Shown one piece after another: positions 8,495-16,939 of a stretch of DNA of 64,000 nucleotides (positions are counted from its first letter, which is position 1; the number at the start of each line of letters is the position of its first letter). The position numbers and the translations under genes were made by a program. Under the pieces are notes generated by a model. It saw only the letters and a program-made list of their open reading frames with translations, searched no databases and was not told where the DNA came from. Origin of the DNA: Marinimicrobium locisalis (lineage in GTDB: Bacteria; Pseudomonadota; Gammaproteobacteria; Pseudomonadales; Cellvibrionaceae); NCBI RefSeq assembly GCF_039822625.1, contig NZ_JBDLLG010000015.1:1-64000 (forward strand), read 5' to 3'.

Positions 8495-10316
8495 GAGGCA
8501 CCTCTTTTCCATAAAAGTGTTGGGAAGAAAAATGTTGTTGATGAGAGTGTCTAAAAGGATTGAAAACCCGGTGGTGGTACTCACTCTCTTCGGGGCAGAG
8601 TTTCTTTCGCAGCAGGGACTCCACCTGAATCATGGGGGACTGGTAACCCAGCGCGTCGAGCCGGTCCGAACGACAGTGCCCGGCGTGGCGGTAACCCTCG
8701 AGACACTCCCCCACCAGCGACCAGAATCGCCCTTCGGGCAACCGGTAATGCTCTTCACACACGAGGGCGAGCTCGGAGAGGTGAAACACAAAAAGCGTGT
8801 CCATCACCAGTTCCCGTAACGCCTCCACCGAGGTCATCCAGTAGTACTCGTTGGGTTGGGCGTGGGCGTAGCGCGGCTCGCGAGAAAAGGCGGGGGCCCT
8901 TTCAGGCTCGGCGAGAAACGCTTCAACGTATTCCACACTCTCGTGAAAATCCCGGGCCGCCAGGCGCGTGGGCCAACCGTTCTCATGAAGCAAAACAGTA
9001 TTCTGGCCGTGCGCTTCCAAACCGATGCCGTGCCGGGCGACCAAATGCCACACCGGAAGAATCAAGGTCTGGAACAGTTGCCCCAACCAGGTTTCCAGGC
9101 CGTAGCGCCGCACCCAAGGGTCGATAAAGGGCCGGCCGTCGGGCTCGATCAAGGCCAACGCCATCAGCGGCGCGGCAGTTTCGGTGGTTTTTTGATGGGC
9201 GGCCAAGCTCTCGCGCCACAGGGCGCCGAATTCGCAAATTTCCGGATCACCGTCCGCGAACGCTCCGGCCTCTTTCACTCGCAACCCCGCGTACTCTCGC
9301 AAGATGACCAGCGGATAGCGTTGGAAAAAGTGGTCACGCTCAACAGTCTCCGCGATCCATAGAGATAAGCGGGGGCCGGATTCAATTCCGTGACTGAGCA
9401 GGTGACGCGGTGCGGAGGTGCTAACGATGCTCAGCGGTAATTTAAGGTCGGCTTTTTTGGGGTGGGTGCGATTCATCAGCGTGCGCACCGACTGACTGAC
9501 CCAGTACTCATCGCCCGGTTGCCCCAAGTCCACCGCCTTAAGCGCTGCTTTCTGACACCGCGCCGCCAAATACTTTTGCCACTGCCAGGGGTGGACGGGC
9601 ACAAAGGTAACTGACTCCGGATCAAGCCCGCGAACCCGGGCTCTTTCTCGAAGGTTTTGATAGCCCGCTTCACCGAGCTCGCGACGCCAAAAACGCTCCT
9701 GATCGGAGGCCAAACCAGCGGCCACCACTTGCTCGCGCGGCAGGGCAATCCAATGAGGGCGCAAGGGCGACCCCGACTCGGGGCTATAGCGCTGATGATC
9801 CCGTTCACTGAACCCGACCCGGGCTTTAAAACAAGGGTGGTAAGGGTGGCCTTCACGCATGGCCATTTCCAATTCGGGCAATGACAGAGCACGGCGATCG
9901 CGCAGCGGCGGCAGATGCCGCTCGTTCCACTCGCACCAGTGGCGGGTTTGAGTCAGTTCGCGTTCAAAACGCCGGCGAGTTTGTTCCTCTCCCGGCAAGG
10001 CGTCCAGCAACCGCGACAACACCTCTTCGGGGAGGATCACGGAGGGCACCGAGTGAACCCGGGACAGCGCGGCGATATGTAAACGCACCCTTCCGAACTC
10101 ACGCACCCGGCCGGCGCAGCGGTAGTCCTGCCGGCCCAAGCTGAAGTACAGCGTGTCCCACAGCCCCTTTTCCACGGGTACCAGAACGTAATCGACCAGG
10201 CCTTCGAACAATGCCGCTTCCAGGGCCTGGCGAAGTACGCGCTCAGCCGGCGTTTCGCCCTGCGCCGGCAGGCCCGGTTCGGCCTCTGAGGTGGGGGCGG
10301 TCAGTGCTTCAGACAT
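8475..10316 (-). CDS. asbB: NIS siderophore synthetase (AsbB-like, IucA/IucC family)
   Basis: A 613-residue NRPS-independent siderophore synthetase. IucA/IucC motifs are visible: VPVHPWQWQKYL, the ATP-binding segment SQSVRTLMNRTHP, KLPLSIVSTSAPRHL, and a C-terminal FhuF-like part with GIGLEAHGQNTVLLHENGWP. In petrobactin assembly AsbB condenses the second spermidine or dihydroxybenzoyl-spermidine arm to citrate. The ATG at 10316 lies inside the end of asbA (ATGTCTGA overlap, 8 bases), which fixes the start; the open frame continues upstream to 10418 only within asbA. Length agrees with Bacillus AsbB (about 610). Confidence 0.88.
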   Translation of the reverse strand: MSEALTAPTSEAEPGLPAQGETPAERVLRQALEAALFEGLVDYVLVPVEKGLWDTLYFSLGRQDYRCAGRVREFGRVRLHIAALSRVHSVPSVILPEEVLSRLLDALPGEEQTRRRFERELTQTRHWCEWNERHLPPLRDRRALSLPELEMAMREGHPYHPCFKARVGFSERDHQRYSPESGSPLRPHWIALPREQVVAAGLASDQERFWRRELGEAGYQNLRERARVRGLDPESVTFVPVHPWQWQKYLAARCQKAALKAVDLGQPGDEYWVSQSVRTLMNRTHPKKADLKLPLSIVSTSAPRHLLSHGIESGPRLSLWIAETVERDHFFQRYPLVILREYAGLRVKEAGAFADGDPEICEFGALWRESLAAHQKTTETAAPLMALALIEPDGRPFIDPWVRRYGLETWLGQLFQTLILPVWHLVARHGIGLEAHGQNTVLLHENGWPTRLAARDFHESVEYVEAFLAEPERAPAFSREPRYAHAQPNEYYWMTSVEALRELVMDTLFVFHLSELALVCEEHYRLPEGRFWSLVGECLEGYRHAGHCRSDRLDALGYQSPMIQVESLLRKKLCPEESEYHHRVFNPFRHSHQQHFSSQHFYGKEVPHAVLPR

Positions 10317-12144
10317 AAGCCGCCTCCTTGAGCGCCGCGGCGGCCTGGCTAGCGGAACAAAGCGGATTGTCGATGGTGGTATAGGCAGCCAGTTCCAGCT
10401 CGGCCTCCAGCTCATCAATGTCTTCCACGCGAGTCAGCAGGTTGGCCTTCGCCGGTAGCTGGGTTTGGGTCAGCCAGCGCTCGATCAATGCCCGGCCGCT
10501 GCCGGAGAGCGTCAGCCGCAGGCTATCCAACCGGTGCCGCAAGCGCTCGAGCAAGGCATCCTCAGTGAGGATGCCGTCCGCGCCAAGACGGTAGATGACC
10601 GCAAACACTTGGTTCACCAGCAGATAGTAACCAAAGCGGTCCATAATGCTGGCGGAGGGGTAAAACAGTTCGCTGTCCGGGCTCAGTAGCGGCTGCCACT
10701 TCAGCAGTTTCTCCCGCTGTTGCTCGTCCAGGTAAAAACCTTGATTGTCCCGATAGTAGTACGTCTCCGGGTAGCCACCTTCGTTGAGCTTCAACAAACT
10801 GTTTTGCTGATGCGCCTCAAGCGCAATGCCGTGGTGATCGAACAACACTAGGCAAGGTTCAACGGCGCATTGCCAATAGGCCTCGAACCAATCCTCGCCC
10901 ACAGCCCGCACCGGCCGTTTTTCCTCCGCGGCCTGCTGGTGCAAAAGCTCGGACAATACCGAGCGCTCTTGCTCTGGATGCCATACATCCTGCAGCAGCG
11001 CCGCCAGGCAGTACACGTGCCGGCCGGACTCCCCGTCAAAGGGGTTGTCGCGAAGCACGGTTTCGAAGCCACTTTCCAGCCCGTCGGGGTGGCGAAGAGT
11101 CAAATAGGCCGGATCACTGATGACCTGAAAGCGGGGAAAACGCTCGGAAAAGCGCAAGCGCTGCATCAAGCCCGCCATCAAGACGCCCGCGCGCAGCTCG
11201 TGCACCTTATTTTGGCGAAGCGAGTTAGTGATTTTCACCGGCAGCGACACTTTGTACATCCAGGGCGCATCCCGGTGGTAGACCGTGCGAACCGAGGAGG
11301 TGGCGGAAAAACTATGACCGAGCGGCCCCAGATAACGCAGCTCCCCCGCCTTCAACCAGGCTTTTATATGGGGCCTGGCCATCAGCCAGTGGGCCTGTAG
11401 CGGATGCACGGGAATCAACACTTCGTGAGGCTCCACCCCCACCGAATGGTCGCTAATCTGAAGCGCCTCGCGCAGCAGGACTTCCGCTTCCGATCCCAGC
11501 AGCGACTGCTGCTCCACCCGGTCCCGGTGGGCGGCAAAGTAGTGAAGCTGAAACTGCCCCTGCAGCTCCGGCGTCACCATTTCGTGCTGCCAGTCGAGAA
11601 TGCCTTGCCGGCTTTTGGGCGTGGGGTGCAGCCAGTGGCCGAGCAGCAAGCTCTGCTCGGCGCTGTTGAAGTGGTCCGGCTCCTGGTACGGCGTTTGCCA
11701 ACGCGCTTCCAGGTAGCGGATGGTGTTTTGCAGGCTGTCGGTCAGCCGGTGGGTCAACTCCAGCTGGCGATGTTTCAAGCCCGCGCCGGCGTGCCCTCCC
11801 CGCTCATGGAACAGCTCTTTGACCAACAACAGCAAGGTACTCCAGAACCCTTCCTGCTTTAGCTGCGCGCTTGGGTATCCGCCCGAGTGCCGACAAAACA
11901 CCGCTTCAATGCGATGGCGACCGGCCAGCGAACGGTAGCTGACCAAGAACCAGAGAGTGGCGTCCTGGCGAGGCAAATGCAGTTGCAGTAGAGACTTCCC
12001 CGTAAGCAAGGTCTGGGGTAAGAGCGCTCGGGTTTGGGGCGCGTCCGAACAAAGCCACTGCCCGGGGTCCACTTCGCGCAAGTAACAATTTACAAACGCC
12101 TGAAACGTGGTGTACTCAGCGAGATGTCGAGCGAAATCGGCCAT
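10309..12144 (-). CDS. asbA: NIS siderophore synthetase (AsbA-like, IucA/IucC family)
   Basis: A 611-residue NIS synthetase and first gene of the operon. It has IPVHPLQAHWL, ATSSVRTVYHRDAPWMYKVS and the FhuF-like GIALEAHQQNSLLKLNEGGY. In the petrobactin route AsbA adenylates citrate and condenses it with spermidine. It shares family and overall layout with the downstream asbB but differs throughout in sequence, consistent with two successive condensations. GAGGA lies 8 bases before ATG 12144. The 108-base gap upstream carries a Fur box at 12195-12209, so expression should rise under iron starvation. Length agrees with Bacillus AsbA (about 602). Confidence 0.88.
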   Translation of the reverse strand: MADFARHLAEYTTFQAFVNCYLREVDPGQWLCSDAPQTRALLPQTLLTGKSLLQLHLPRQDATLWFLVSYRSLAGRHRIEAVFCRHSGGYPSAQLKQEGFWSTLLLLVKELFHERGGHAGAGLKHRQLELTHRLTDSLQNTIRYLEARWQTPYQEPDHFNSAEQSLLLGHWLHPTPKSRQGILDWQHEMVTPELQGQFQLHYFAAHRDRVEQQSLLGSEAEVLLREALQISDHSVGVEPHEVLIPVHPLQAHWLMARPHIKAWLKAGELRYLGPLGHSFSATSSVRTVYHRDAPWMYKVSLPVKITNSLRQNKVHELRAGVLMAGLMQRLRFSERFPRFQVISDPAYLTLRHPDGLESGFETVLRDNPFDGESGRHVYCLAALLQDVWHPEQERSVLSELLHQQAAEEKRPVRAVGEDWFEAYWQCAVEPCLVLFDHHGIALEAHQQNSLLKLNEGGYPETYYYRDNQGFYLDEQQREKLLKWQPLLSPDSELFYPSASIMDRFGYYLLVNQVFAVIYRLGADGILTEDALLERLRHRLDSLRLTLSGSGRALIERWLTQTQLPAKANLLTRVEDIDELEAELELAAYTTIDNPLCSASQAAAALKEAAYV

Positions 12145-12194
12145 AGAAAGTTCCTCGTAACGATTCCTGTGAGGAGGATGTGTGACCGATTATA

Positions 12195-12209
12195 TGAGAA
12201 TGGTTCTCA
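12195..12209 (-). promoter_or_regulatory. Fur box upstream of the asb operon
   Basis: TGAGAATGGTTCTCA is a 15-base inverted repeat matching the 7-1-7 Fur consensus TGATAATNATTATCA in most positions. It lies 50-65 bases ahead of the asbA start, between the MATE gene and asbA. Iron-loaded Fur would repress the siderophore operon here. Confidence 0.82.
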
Positions 12210-12252
12210 ATGTCATTTAGTTTTACGATTGTTACACTTTTTGGCACAACAA

Positions 12253-13602
12253 TCATTTAGCAGCCAACTCCAGGCGCCCGGTTGAAGATTGACGCACCTT
12301 CATGCCCAACGCCAGAACGAGAGTAAACGCTTCCGCCAGCGGCAACGACCACAGAAAAGAGACCCCCGGCTGGACGCTCAGCAACATCAAAAACAGCAGC
12401 GGCAGCAAAAGGCTGCGAGACAGCGCAATCAAGGCCGAGCGTCCGGGCTGCTGCAACCCGGTGAACCAAGCCGACAACACCAAGTTGGCACCGGTCAGCC
12501 AGAACACCAAGCCAATGACCGCCCAGAACGCTTGCGCGTACTGCGCTACCGCGGCTTGGGCGTCGGCAAAGAACCACCGGCTTAAAGGCTCGCTCCCCCA
12601 TTGAATGGCACCCCAAAGCACGATGCCCGAACTCAACGCCATCACCATCCCGAAGCGGAAAAAGCGATGCGCTCTGTGCCACTGCCCCGCGCCGCGATTC
12701 TGGCTAACAAGCACGTGCACCACTTCGGCAATGGCAAAGGCCAGCATAATGTTGAGCAACAGCCCGTAGTGAATCAGGGCAAAACCGGCGACTCCGGCAA
12801 TACCGTATTGGCGACTCAACAACCAATGAATGACCAACAACACCAGCCCGGCGGAGACTTCGTTAACGAATTCGGACAGGCCGTTGCCGCAGAACTGTCG
12901 CAACCGCCGGAGGCTGGGCCGAACCCGCGTCCATTGAAGCGGCGTGGATGAACGCCGGAAGAGGTAGAGCAACAGCAGGCACTGAGTCAGCTGGGCGGCC
13001 ACGGTGGCGAGGGCGGCGGCGCGAATATCCCAGCGCAACACCGCCAAGAGCCAGACATCCAGAATGATATTGACCATCGCCCCGGCCACCAGCGCTCGGC
13101 TGGCCCGCTGGGGCTGCCCGCCCGTGCGCAAGAAATAGTAGAGCACCACCGCCAGATACTGGGGCGCCAGGCCGAGCAGCACAATGTGGAAGTAGGGTTG
13201 AATCAGCGGGCGCAGACTCTCCGGCACGGCCAGCAGTTGCAGGATCGGCTCATGCCATACCGTAGCGAGCAGGCTCAGCGCGAGCCCGCCAACCCCCGCC
13301 CCCCAAAGGCAACCGGAGAACACCCGGCTGGCCGCGCGCCGACGGCGGGCGCCCAGGTACCGCCCCGCCACCACGCTGCCCCCAATGGCCAGCATTAGCA
13401 CCAGGCCAAAGAGCAACGTCCAGAGGGGAATCAACAGGTTCACGGCGGCCAGCGCATCGGCCCCCAACCACTTCCCCACCATGATGCCATCGACCAGTGC
13501 CGCACCGGTCAATGCCAGCAGCCCCGTCACCGAGGCCCCGACATAGCGAAGAAAGGTGGGTAGAGCGGGCGCCTCCACCGCCGCGTTGGGAGAGCGAGTC
13601 AC
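12253..13602 (-). CDS. MATE-family efflux protein, candidate siderophore exporter
   Basis: A 449-residue integral membrane protein with about 12 hydrophobic helices and the two-fold repeat of MATE (NorM/DinF type) transporters, for example TGAALVDGIMVGKWLGADAL in the first repeat. Such proteins export cationic or amphipathic compounds in exchange for Na+ or H+. Its place between a Fur-boxed regulator and the asb operon suggests export of the siderophore or of an intermediate. That is inference: in Bacillus the petrobactin exporter belongs to another family. The start is GTG 13602, overlapping the TGA of the preceding gene (GTGA). Confidence 0.83.
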   Translation of the reverse strand: MTRSPNAAVEAPALPTFLRYVGASVTGLLALTGAALVDGIMVGKWLGADALAAVNLLIPLWTLLFGLVLMLAIGGSVVAGRYLGARRRRAASRVFSGCLWGAGVGGLALSLLATVWHEPILQLLAVPESLRPLIQPYFHIVLLGLAPQYLAVVLYYFLRTGGQPQRASRALVAGAMVNIILDVWLLAVLRWDIRAAALATVAAQLTQCLLLLYLFRRSSTPLQWTRVRPSLRRLRQFCGNGLSEFVNEVSAGLVLLVIHWLLSRQYGIAGVAGFALIHYGLLLNIMLAFAIAEVVHVLVSQNRGAGQWHRAHRFFRFGMVMALSSGIVLWGAIQWGSEPLSRWFFADAQAAVAQYAQAFWAVIGLVFWLTGANLVLSAWFTGLQQPGRSALIALSRSLLLPLLFLMLLSVQPGVSFLWSLPLAEAFTLVLALGMKVRQSSTGRLELAAK

Positions 13603-13898
13603 CGCTCCCAGCGAACCGCGGGCGGGTTCTTTGCTTGACCGCTCATGGGGCCGAGGTGGCGCTCAATGGTGTCTTCAATATCGCGCAGATCGACAGGCGC
13701 CTGCGAACGGCAGAGGCAGTGAAGCAGAGGGCCTTCGGCCCGCAATTCACACTGACCGATACCGAAGTCCACCTCGCCCCGGGCTTCATCCCAGCGCGCA
13801 CTGACTTTATGGCTGAAGTGTTTGCACAGGCGATGCAGCGTTCGGGCGGGCGAGTCGAGCGGCACCTGTGCCCGGGACGTCAGAATGTCGGTATTCAA
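13599..13898 (-). CDS. DUF2218 small protein
   Basis: About 99 residues, cytoplasmic, with the family signature of an N-terminal strand followed by LHRLCKHFSHKVSARWDE and GEVDFGIGQCEL. DUF2218 proteins are frequent beside siderophore and iron-uptake genes, but their biochemical role is not established. The best start is the TTG at 13898: AAGGAG sits exactly six bases upstream. A longer frame opens at TTG 13931, overlapping the stop of the regulator gene. The end overlaps the MATE start by four bases, so regulator, DUF2218 and MATE form one operon. Confidence 0.75.
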   Translation of the reverse strand: MNTDILTSRAQVPLDSPARTLHRLCKHFSHKVSARWDEARGEVDFGIGQCELRAEGPLLHCLCRSQAPVDLRDIEDTIERHLGPMSGQAKNPPAVRWER

Positions 13899-13927
13899 AA
13901 CAAGCTCCTTGAGATTGCTATCGGGTA

Positions 13928-14689
13928 TCAAGTAAACGTGGCGCGCCGCTCGGCCCGGGGGGCCAGTTCCCCCGCCGGAGGCAAAAGCGACAACCGATAG
14001 CCGTGCCCCCGGACGGTTTGAATCGCATCGGCGGGCATTCCGGCGACCACCAGCTTTTTCCGGATTCGGCTCAAGTGCATATCGATGCTCCGGTCATCAC
14101 GGCAGTAGGATTTATTGAGCACCCAGCGGTGAAGGTCGGCTTTGTGCAATAGGCTGTTATGATGACGCGCCAGGCTCCACAACAGCTTAAACTGAATCGC
14201 CGTCAGTTGCAGCGAGCGTTCGTCGTACCGAACCGTCCGGTCGCGCCGGCTGAGCACCAATGGCCCCAGGGTCAGGGCGTGCTCAGAGGCATCCATAGCC
14301 GTGGCGCCGTTGAGCCGGCGCAACAGCGCTTCGCTGCGCACCAGCAGCTCTACCGGATTCACCGGCTTGGCCAGAAAGTCATCCGCCCCTCTGCGAAGCG
14401 CGTCTACACATACACTGCTGTTGTTCGCCAACATAATTACCGGCGTGCTCTGCCACTGCCTCAGCTCGGCCAGCAGGCTCCAGGGGTTTAGCTTCGGTGC
14501 GTCAGCATCCACAATCAAAACATCCACATCGGCTCGCAGGACGCAATCACACGCTTCTTGCCCAGCCCGGCAGCTGGCAATAGCCCAGCCTTCCGTTCGG
14601 AAGCGGGCCCGCACCACCGCGTGCAGATCATCGTCACGTCCTACCCACAGTGCCCTCGCCACGGGCAACCCTTCGGGAGTTGGTTCCAT
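13928..14689 (-). CDS. OmpR/PhoB-family response regulator, orphan
   Basis: About 253 residues. The receiver domain (about 10-125) has the phospho-acceptor Asp61 in VLIVDADAP and the conserved lysine in DFLAKPVN. The winged-helix DNA-binding domain (about 145-240) includes LTAIQFKLLWSLARHHN and the recognition region RSIDMHLSRIRKKL, ending with TVRGHGYRL. No histidine kinase lies nearby. ATG 14689 follows GGAGG by four bases; an upstream ATG at 14707 is possible. A Fur box precedes the gene, so this regulator is probably made under iron limitation and co-transcribed with DUF2218 and the MATE exporter. Its targets are unknown. Confidence 0.85.
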   Translation of the reverse strand: MEPTPEGLPVARALWVGRDDDLHAVVRARFRTEGWAIASCRAGQEACDCVLRADVDVLIVDADAPKLNPWSLLAELRQWQSTPVIMLANNSSVCVDALRRGADDFLAKPVNPVELLVRSEALLRRLNGATAMDASEHALTLGPLVLSRRDRTVRYDERSLQLTAIQFKLLWSLARHHNSLLHKADLHRWVLNKSYCRDDRSIDMHLSRIRKKLVVAGMPADAIQTVRGHGYRLSLLPPAGELAPRAERRATFT

Positions 14690-14721
14690 GTCACCTCCGA
14701 TTGTCATTTGAGATCCTTAAT

Positions 14722-14740
14722 GATAATCATACTCATTATT
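14722..14740. promoter_or_regulatory. Fur box between divergent regulator and protease genes
   Basis: GATAATCATACTCATTATT matches the 19-base Fur consensus GATAATGATAATCATTATC at 16 positions. It lies 33 bases ahead of the regulator start on the minus strand and about 70 bases ahead of the protease gene on the plus strand, so it could control both. Confidence 0.85.
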
Positions 14741-14811
14741 ATAAAAATCACAATAGCCGCGACTCACATTTTTGCGGTAACCTCTGCAAACATTCACTGA
14801 CAGGCCCCGGC

Positions 14812-16113
14812 ATGCTCTCAAACGCCTCTCGCTCCTTTATGTTTGCGGCACTGTTCCTCGCGCTCGGTCTGGGCGCGGGCTGGTGGCTGCGCGGTGCTTC
14901 AGAGGCGGGCGGCTCCGAGGCCCCCCAGGCGCTGACGCTAGAACGCGCACCCAACGCCACAGGCCAGTCTTTACTGCCCGAGCGACGCATCGCCCCCACC
15001 TCCCGCGATGCAACGTCCATAAAAAAGGCTACACAAGGCGCCGTGGCGCCTACCCGCGACGGCGGAGAAGCTCTCGAACGCAAAACACGGAATAAAGAGG
15101 CCCCAGACTCGAAAGCCGTTCTTCGCGAGCACCTTGATAGCCGAGCCTTTGGCGCCGCCATGGATCTGTACCAGAGCGTAGAGCGGCGAAGCGCTGAGTC
15201 GGCGGCTCGTCTGCGGCAAATAATTCTGGAATACCTGGAGGGTTACCTGCGTACCGGAGACGATGTCGCCCTCACCCGCCTGGCCGAGGGCTTTTTATCC
15301 GTCCACTACGACGACGTTGCCGTGCTGACGCTGCTATCTCGCCACCAACAACAGTCCGGCTACTGGGCGGAGGCGGCCCGCACTTTTCAACTGGCTTACT
15401 CCTACAGCGAAGCCCAACCCACCCAGCGCTCCCAGGTAACCCAAGCGTTCGATCGGTTCGTTCACGCCGTAGACCAACCACTGGCGGCCGAACAACGTTG
15501 GCAGGAGCTGATCAGCTTCTACGAGACGCTGGAGCAGCTCGACCTGAGCCGGGCGGCGGAGCAATTACGTCTCGGTCAACTGTATCTGGCCCACGGTGAA
15601 CCGGCGGCGGGGCAGCGTCTGCTCAAGCCTTTGACCGACCATCCGACGGTGGGCTCCCACGCCTCCGCGCTGCTGAACAATTCCTCCGACGCTTCTCAAG
15701 CTCGGCGCCCACCGCCGCCTCCGGTGGGCAGCATCGCCCTGGAAGCAATCGGCAACCACTACGCCCTGCCCCTGACCCTGGACGGAGGGCCGCAGGTTCG
15801 CTTGGTGATCGACACCGGCGCCAGTCTGACTACCCTCTCGCAACAAGCCTTTGACCGGGTTAGCGCCTCGGCCCGCTTTACCGAATTGGGGCCTCAGCTG
15901 TTCAACACCGCTGGCGGCACCTCCAGCGGCATGGTCTATCGCGTGGAGCGTCTGCAAATCGGCGAACACCGGCTAGAGGATGTCCCCATCGCCGTGCTCG
16001 ACTTCAACCTGCCGGGAGACATCGACGGCCTCCTGGGGATGAACGTATTGCGCAACTTCCGGTTCGAAGTGGATCAGGACCAGCATGTGCTCAAGCTGCA
16101 GCCCCGCCCGTAA
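14812..16113 (+). CDS. Membrane-anchored retropepsin-like aspartic protease
   Basis: 433 residues. An N-terminal hydrophobic helix (about 8-28) places the rest in the periplasm. Residues 30-100 are low-complexity, 105-290 are helical and TPR-like, and the C-terminal 140 residues form a clan AA retropepsin-like domain. That domain has the catalytic VIDTGASLTTLS motif, a flap-like region with GGTSSG, and the conserved GLLGMNVLRNF. One aspartate per chain means it should act as a homodimer. The substrate is unknown. I place the start at ATG 14812 because the hydrophobic helix follows; the frame stays open further upstream without a reason to use it. It faces the regulator operon across a Fur box, so iron control is possible. 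Confidence 0.75.
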   Translation: MLSNASRSFMFAALFLALGLGAGWWLRGASEAGGSEAPQALTLERAPNATGQSLLPERRIAPTSRDATSIKKATQGAVAPTRDGGEALERKTRNKEAPDSKAVLREHLDSRAFGAAMDLYQSVERRSAESAARLRQIILEYLEGYLRTGDDVALTRLAEGFLSVHYDDVAVLTLLSRHQQQSGYWAEAARTFQLAYSYSEAQPTQRSQVTQAFDRFVHAVDQPLAAEQRWQELISFYETLEQLDLSRAAEQLRLGQLYLAHGEPAAGQRLLKPLTDHPTVGSHASALLNNSSDASQARRPPPPPVGSIALEAIGNHYALPLTLDGGPQVRLVIDTGASLTTLSQQAFDRVSASARFTELGPQLFNTAGGTSSGMVYRVERLQIGEHRLEDVPIAVLDFNLPGDIDGLLGMNVLRNFRFEVDQDQHVLKLQPRP

Positions 16114-16188
16114 GCAGAACCATCACCCGGCCCCGGCTTAGCGTGTACAATGAGCGTTTTCGAAAACGGACCCTGGGCGGACATCCCC

Positions 16189-16938
16189 ATGAGTGAGAAA
16201 AAAACCACCGATTTTGGCTACGAACGAGTGGCCGTGGAGGAGAAAGCCGGGCGCGTGGCCGATGTGTTCCACTCGGTGGCGGCCCGTTACGACGTCATGA
16301 ATGATTTGATGTCCGGCGGTATCCATAGACTCTGGAAGCGTTTCACCATCGAACTGGCCGGCGTGCGCGCGGGCCAGAAAGTGCTGGATATTGCCGGAGG
16401 CACGGGCGATTTGAGTTACGCCTTCGCCCGCCGCGTGGGCGATGAGGGGCTGGTGGTGCTGGCGGATATCAACGAGTCCATGCTCAACGTCGGCCGGGAC
16501 CGGCTGACCGACCGGGGCGTGGCCGGTAACCTGCAATATACCCAGGCGGACGCCCAGTACCTGCCCTTCCCCGATAACACCTTTGACTGCATTACCATCG
16601 CTTTTGGCCTGCGCAACGTCACGGATAAGGACCTGGCGCTGGCCTCCATGCTGCGGGTGCTCAAACCCGGCGGCCGACTGCTGGTGCTCGAGTTCTCCAA
16701 GCCCGATAACCCGCTGCTGGAAAAGGCCTATGACGCCTACTCCTTCAAGCTGCTGCCCTTTATGGGCAAAGTAGTCGCCAATGACGCGGACAGCTACCGC
16801 TACCTGGCCGAGTCCATCCGTATGCACCCGGACCAGGAGACCTTAAAGGCCATGATGGAAAAGGCCGGATTTGTAAACACCGAATACCACAACATGACCG
16901 GCGGTGTGGTGGCGCTGCACAAAGGTATCAAACCCTGA
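16189..16938 (+). CDS. ubiE: Ubiquinone/menaquinone C-methyltransferase UbiE
   Basis: 249 residues, class I SAM-dependent methyltransferase that C-methylates the polyprenyl benzoquinol (and demethylmenaquinol where present). The signature FHSVAARYDVMNDLMSGGIH is near identical to UbiE, with the SAM loop LDIAGGTGDLSYAFA and the later DCITIAFGLRNVTD. Start ATG 16189 (MSEKKTTDFGYERV) aligns with the E. coli N-terminus; ATG 16150 would add 13 residues. First gene of ubiE-ubiJ-ubiB. Confidence 0.95.
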   Translation: MSEKKTTDFGYERVAVEEKAGRVADVFHSVAARYDVMNDLMSGGIHRLWKRFTIELAGVRAGQKVLDIAGGTGDLSYAFARRVGDEGLVVLADINESMLNVGRDRLTDRGVAGNLQYTQADAQYLPFPDNTFDCITIAFGLRNVTDKDLALASMLRVLKPGGRLLVLEFSKPDNPLLEKAYDAYSFKLLPFMGKVVANDADSYRYLAESIRMHPDQETLKAMMEKAGFVNTEYHNMTGGVVALHKGIKP

Positions 16939-16939
16939 T

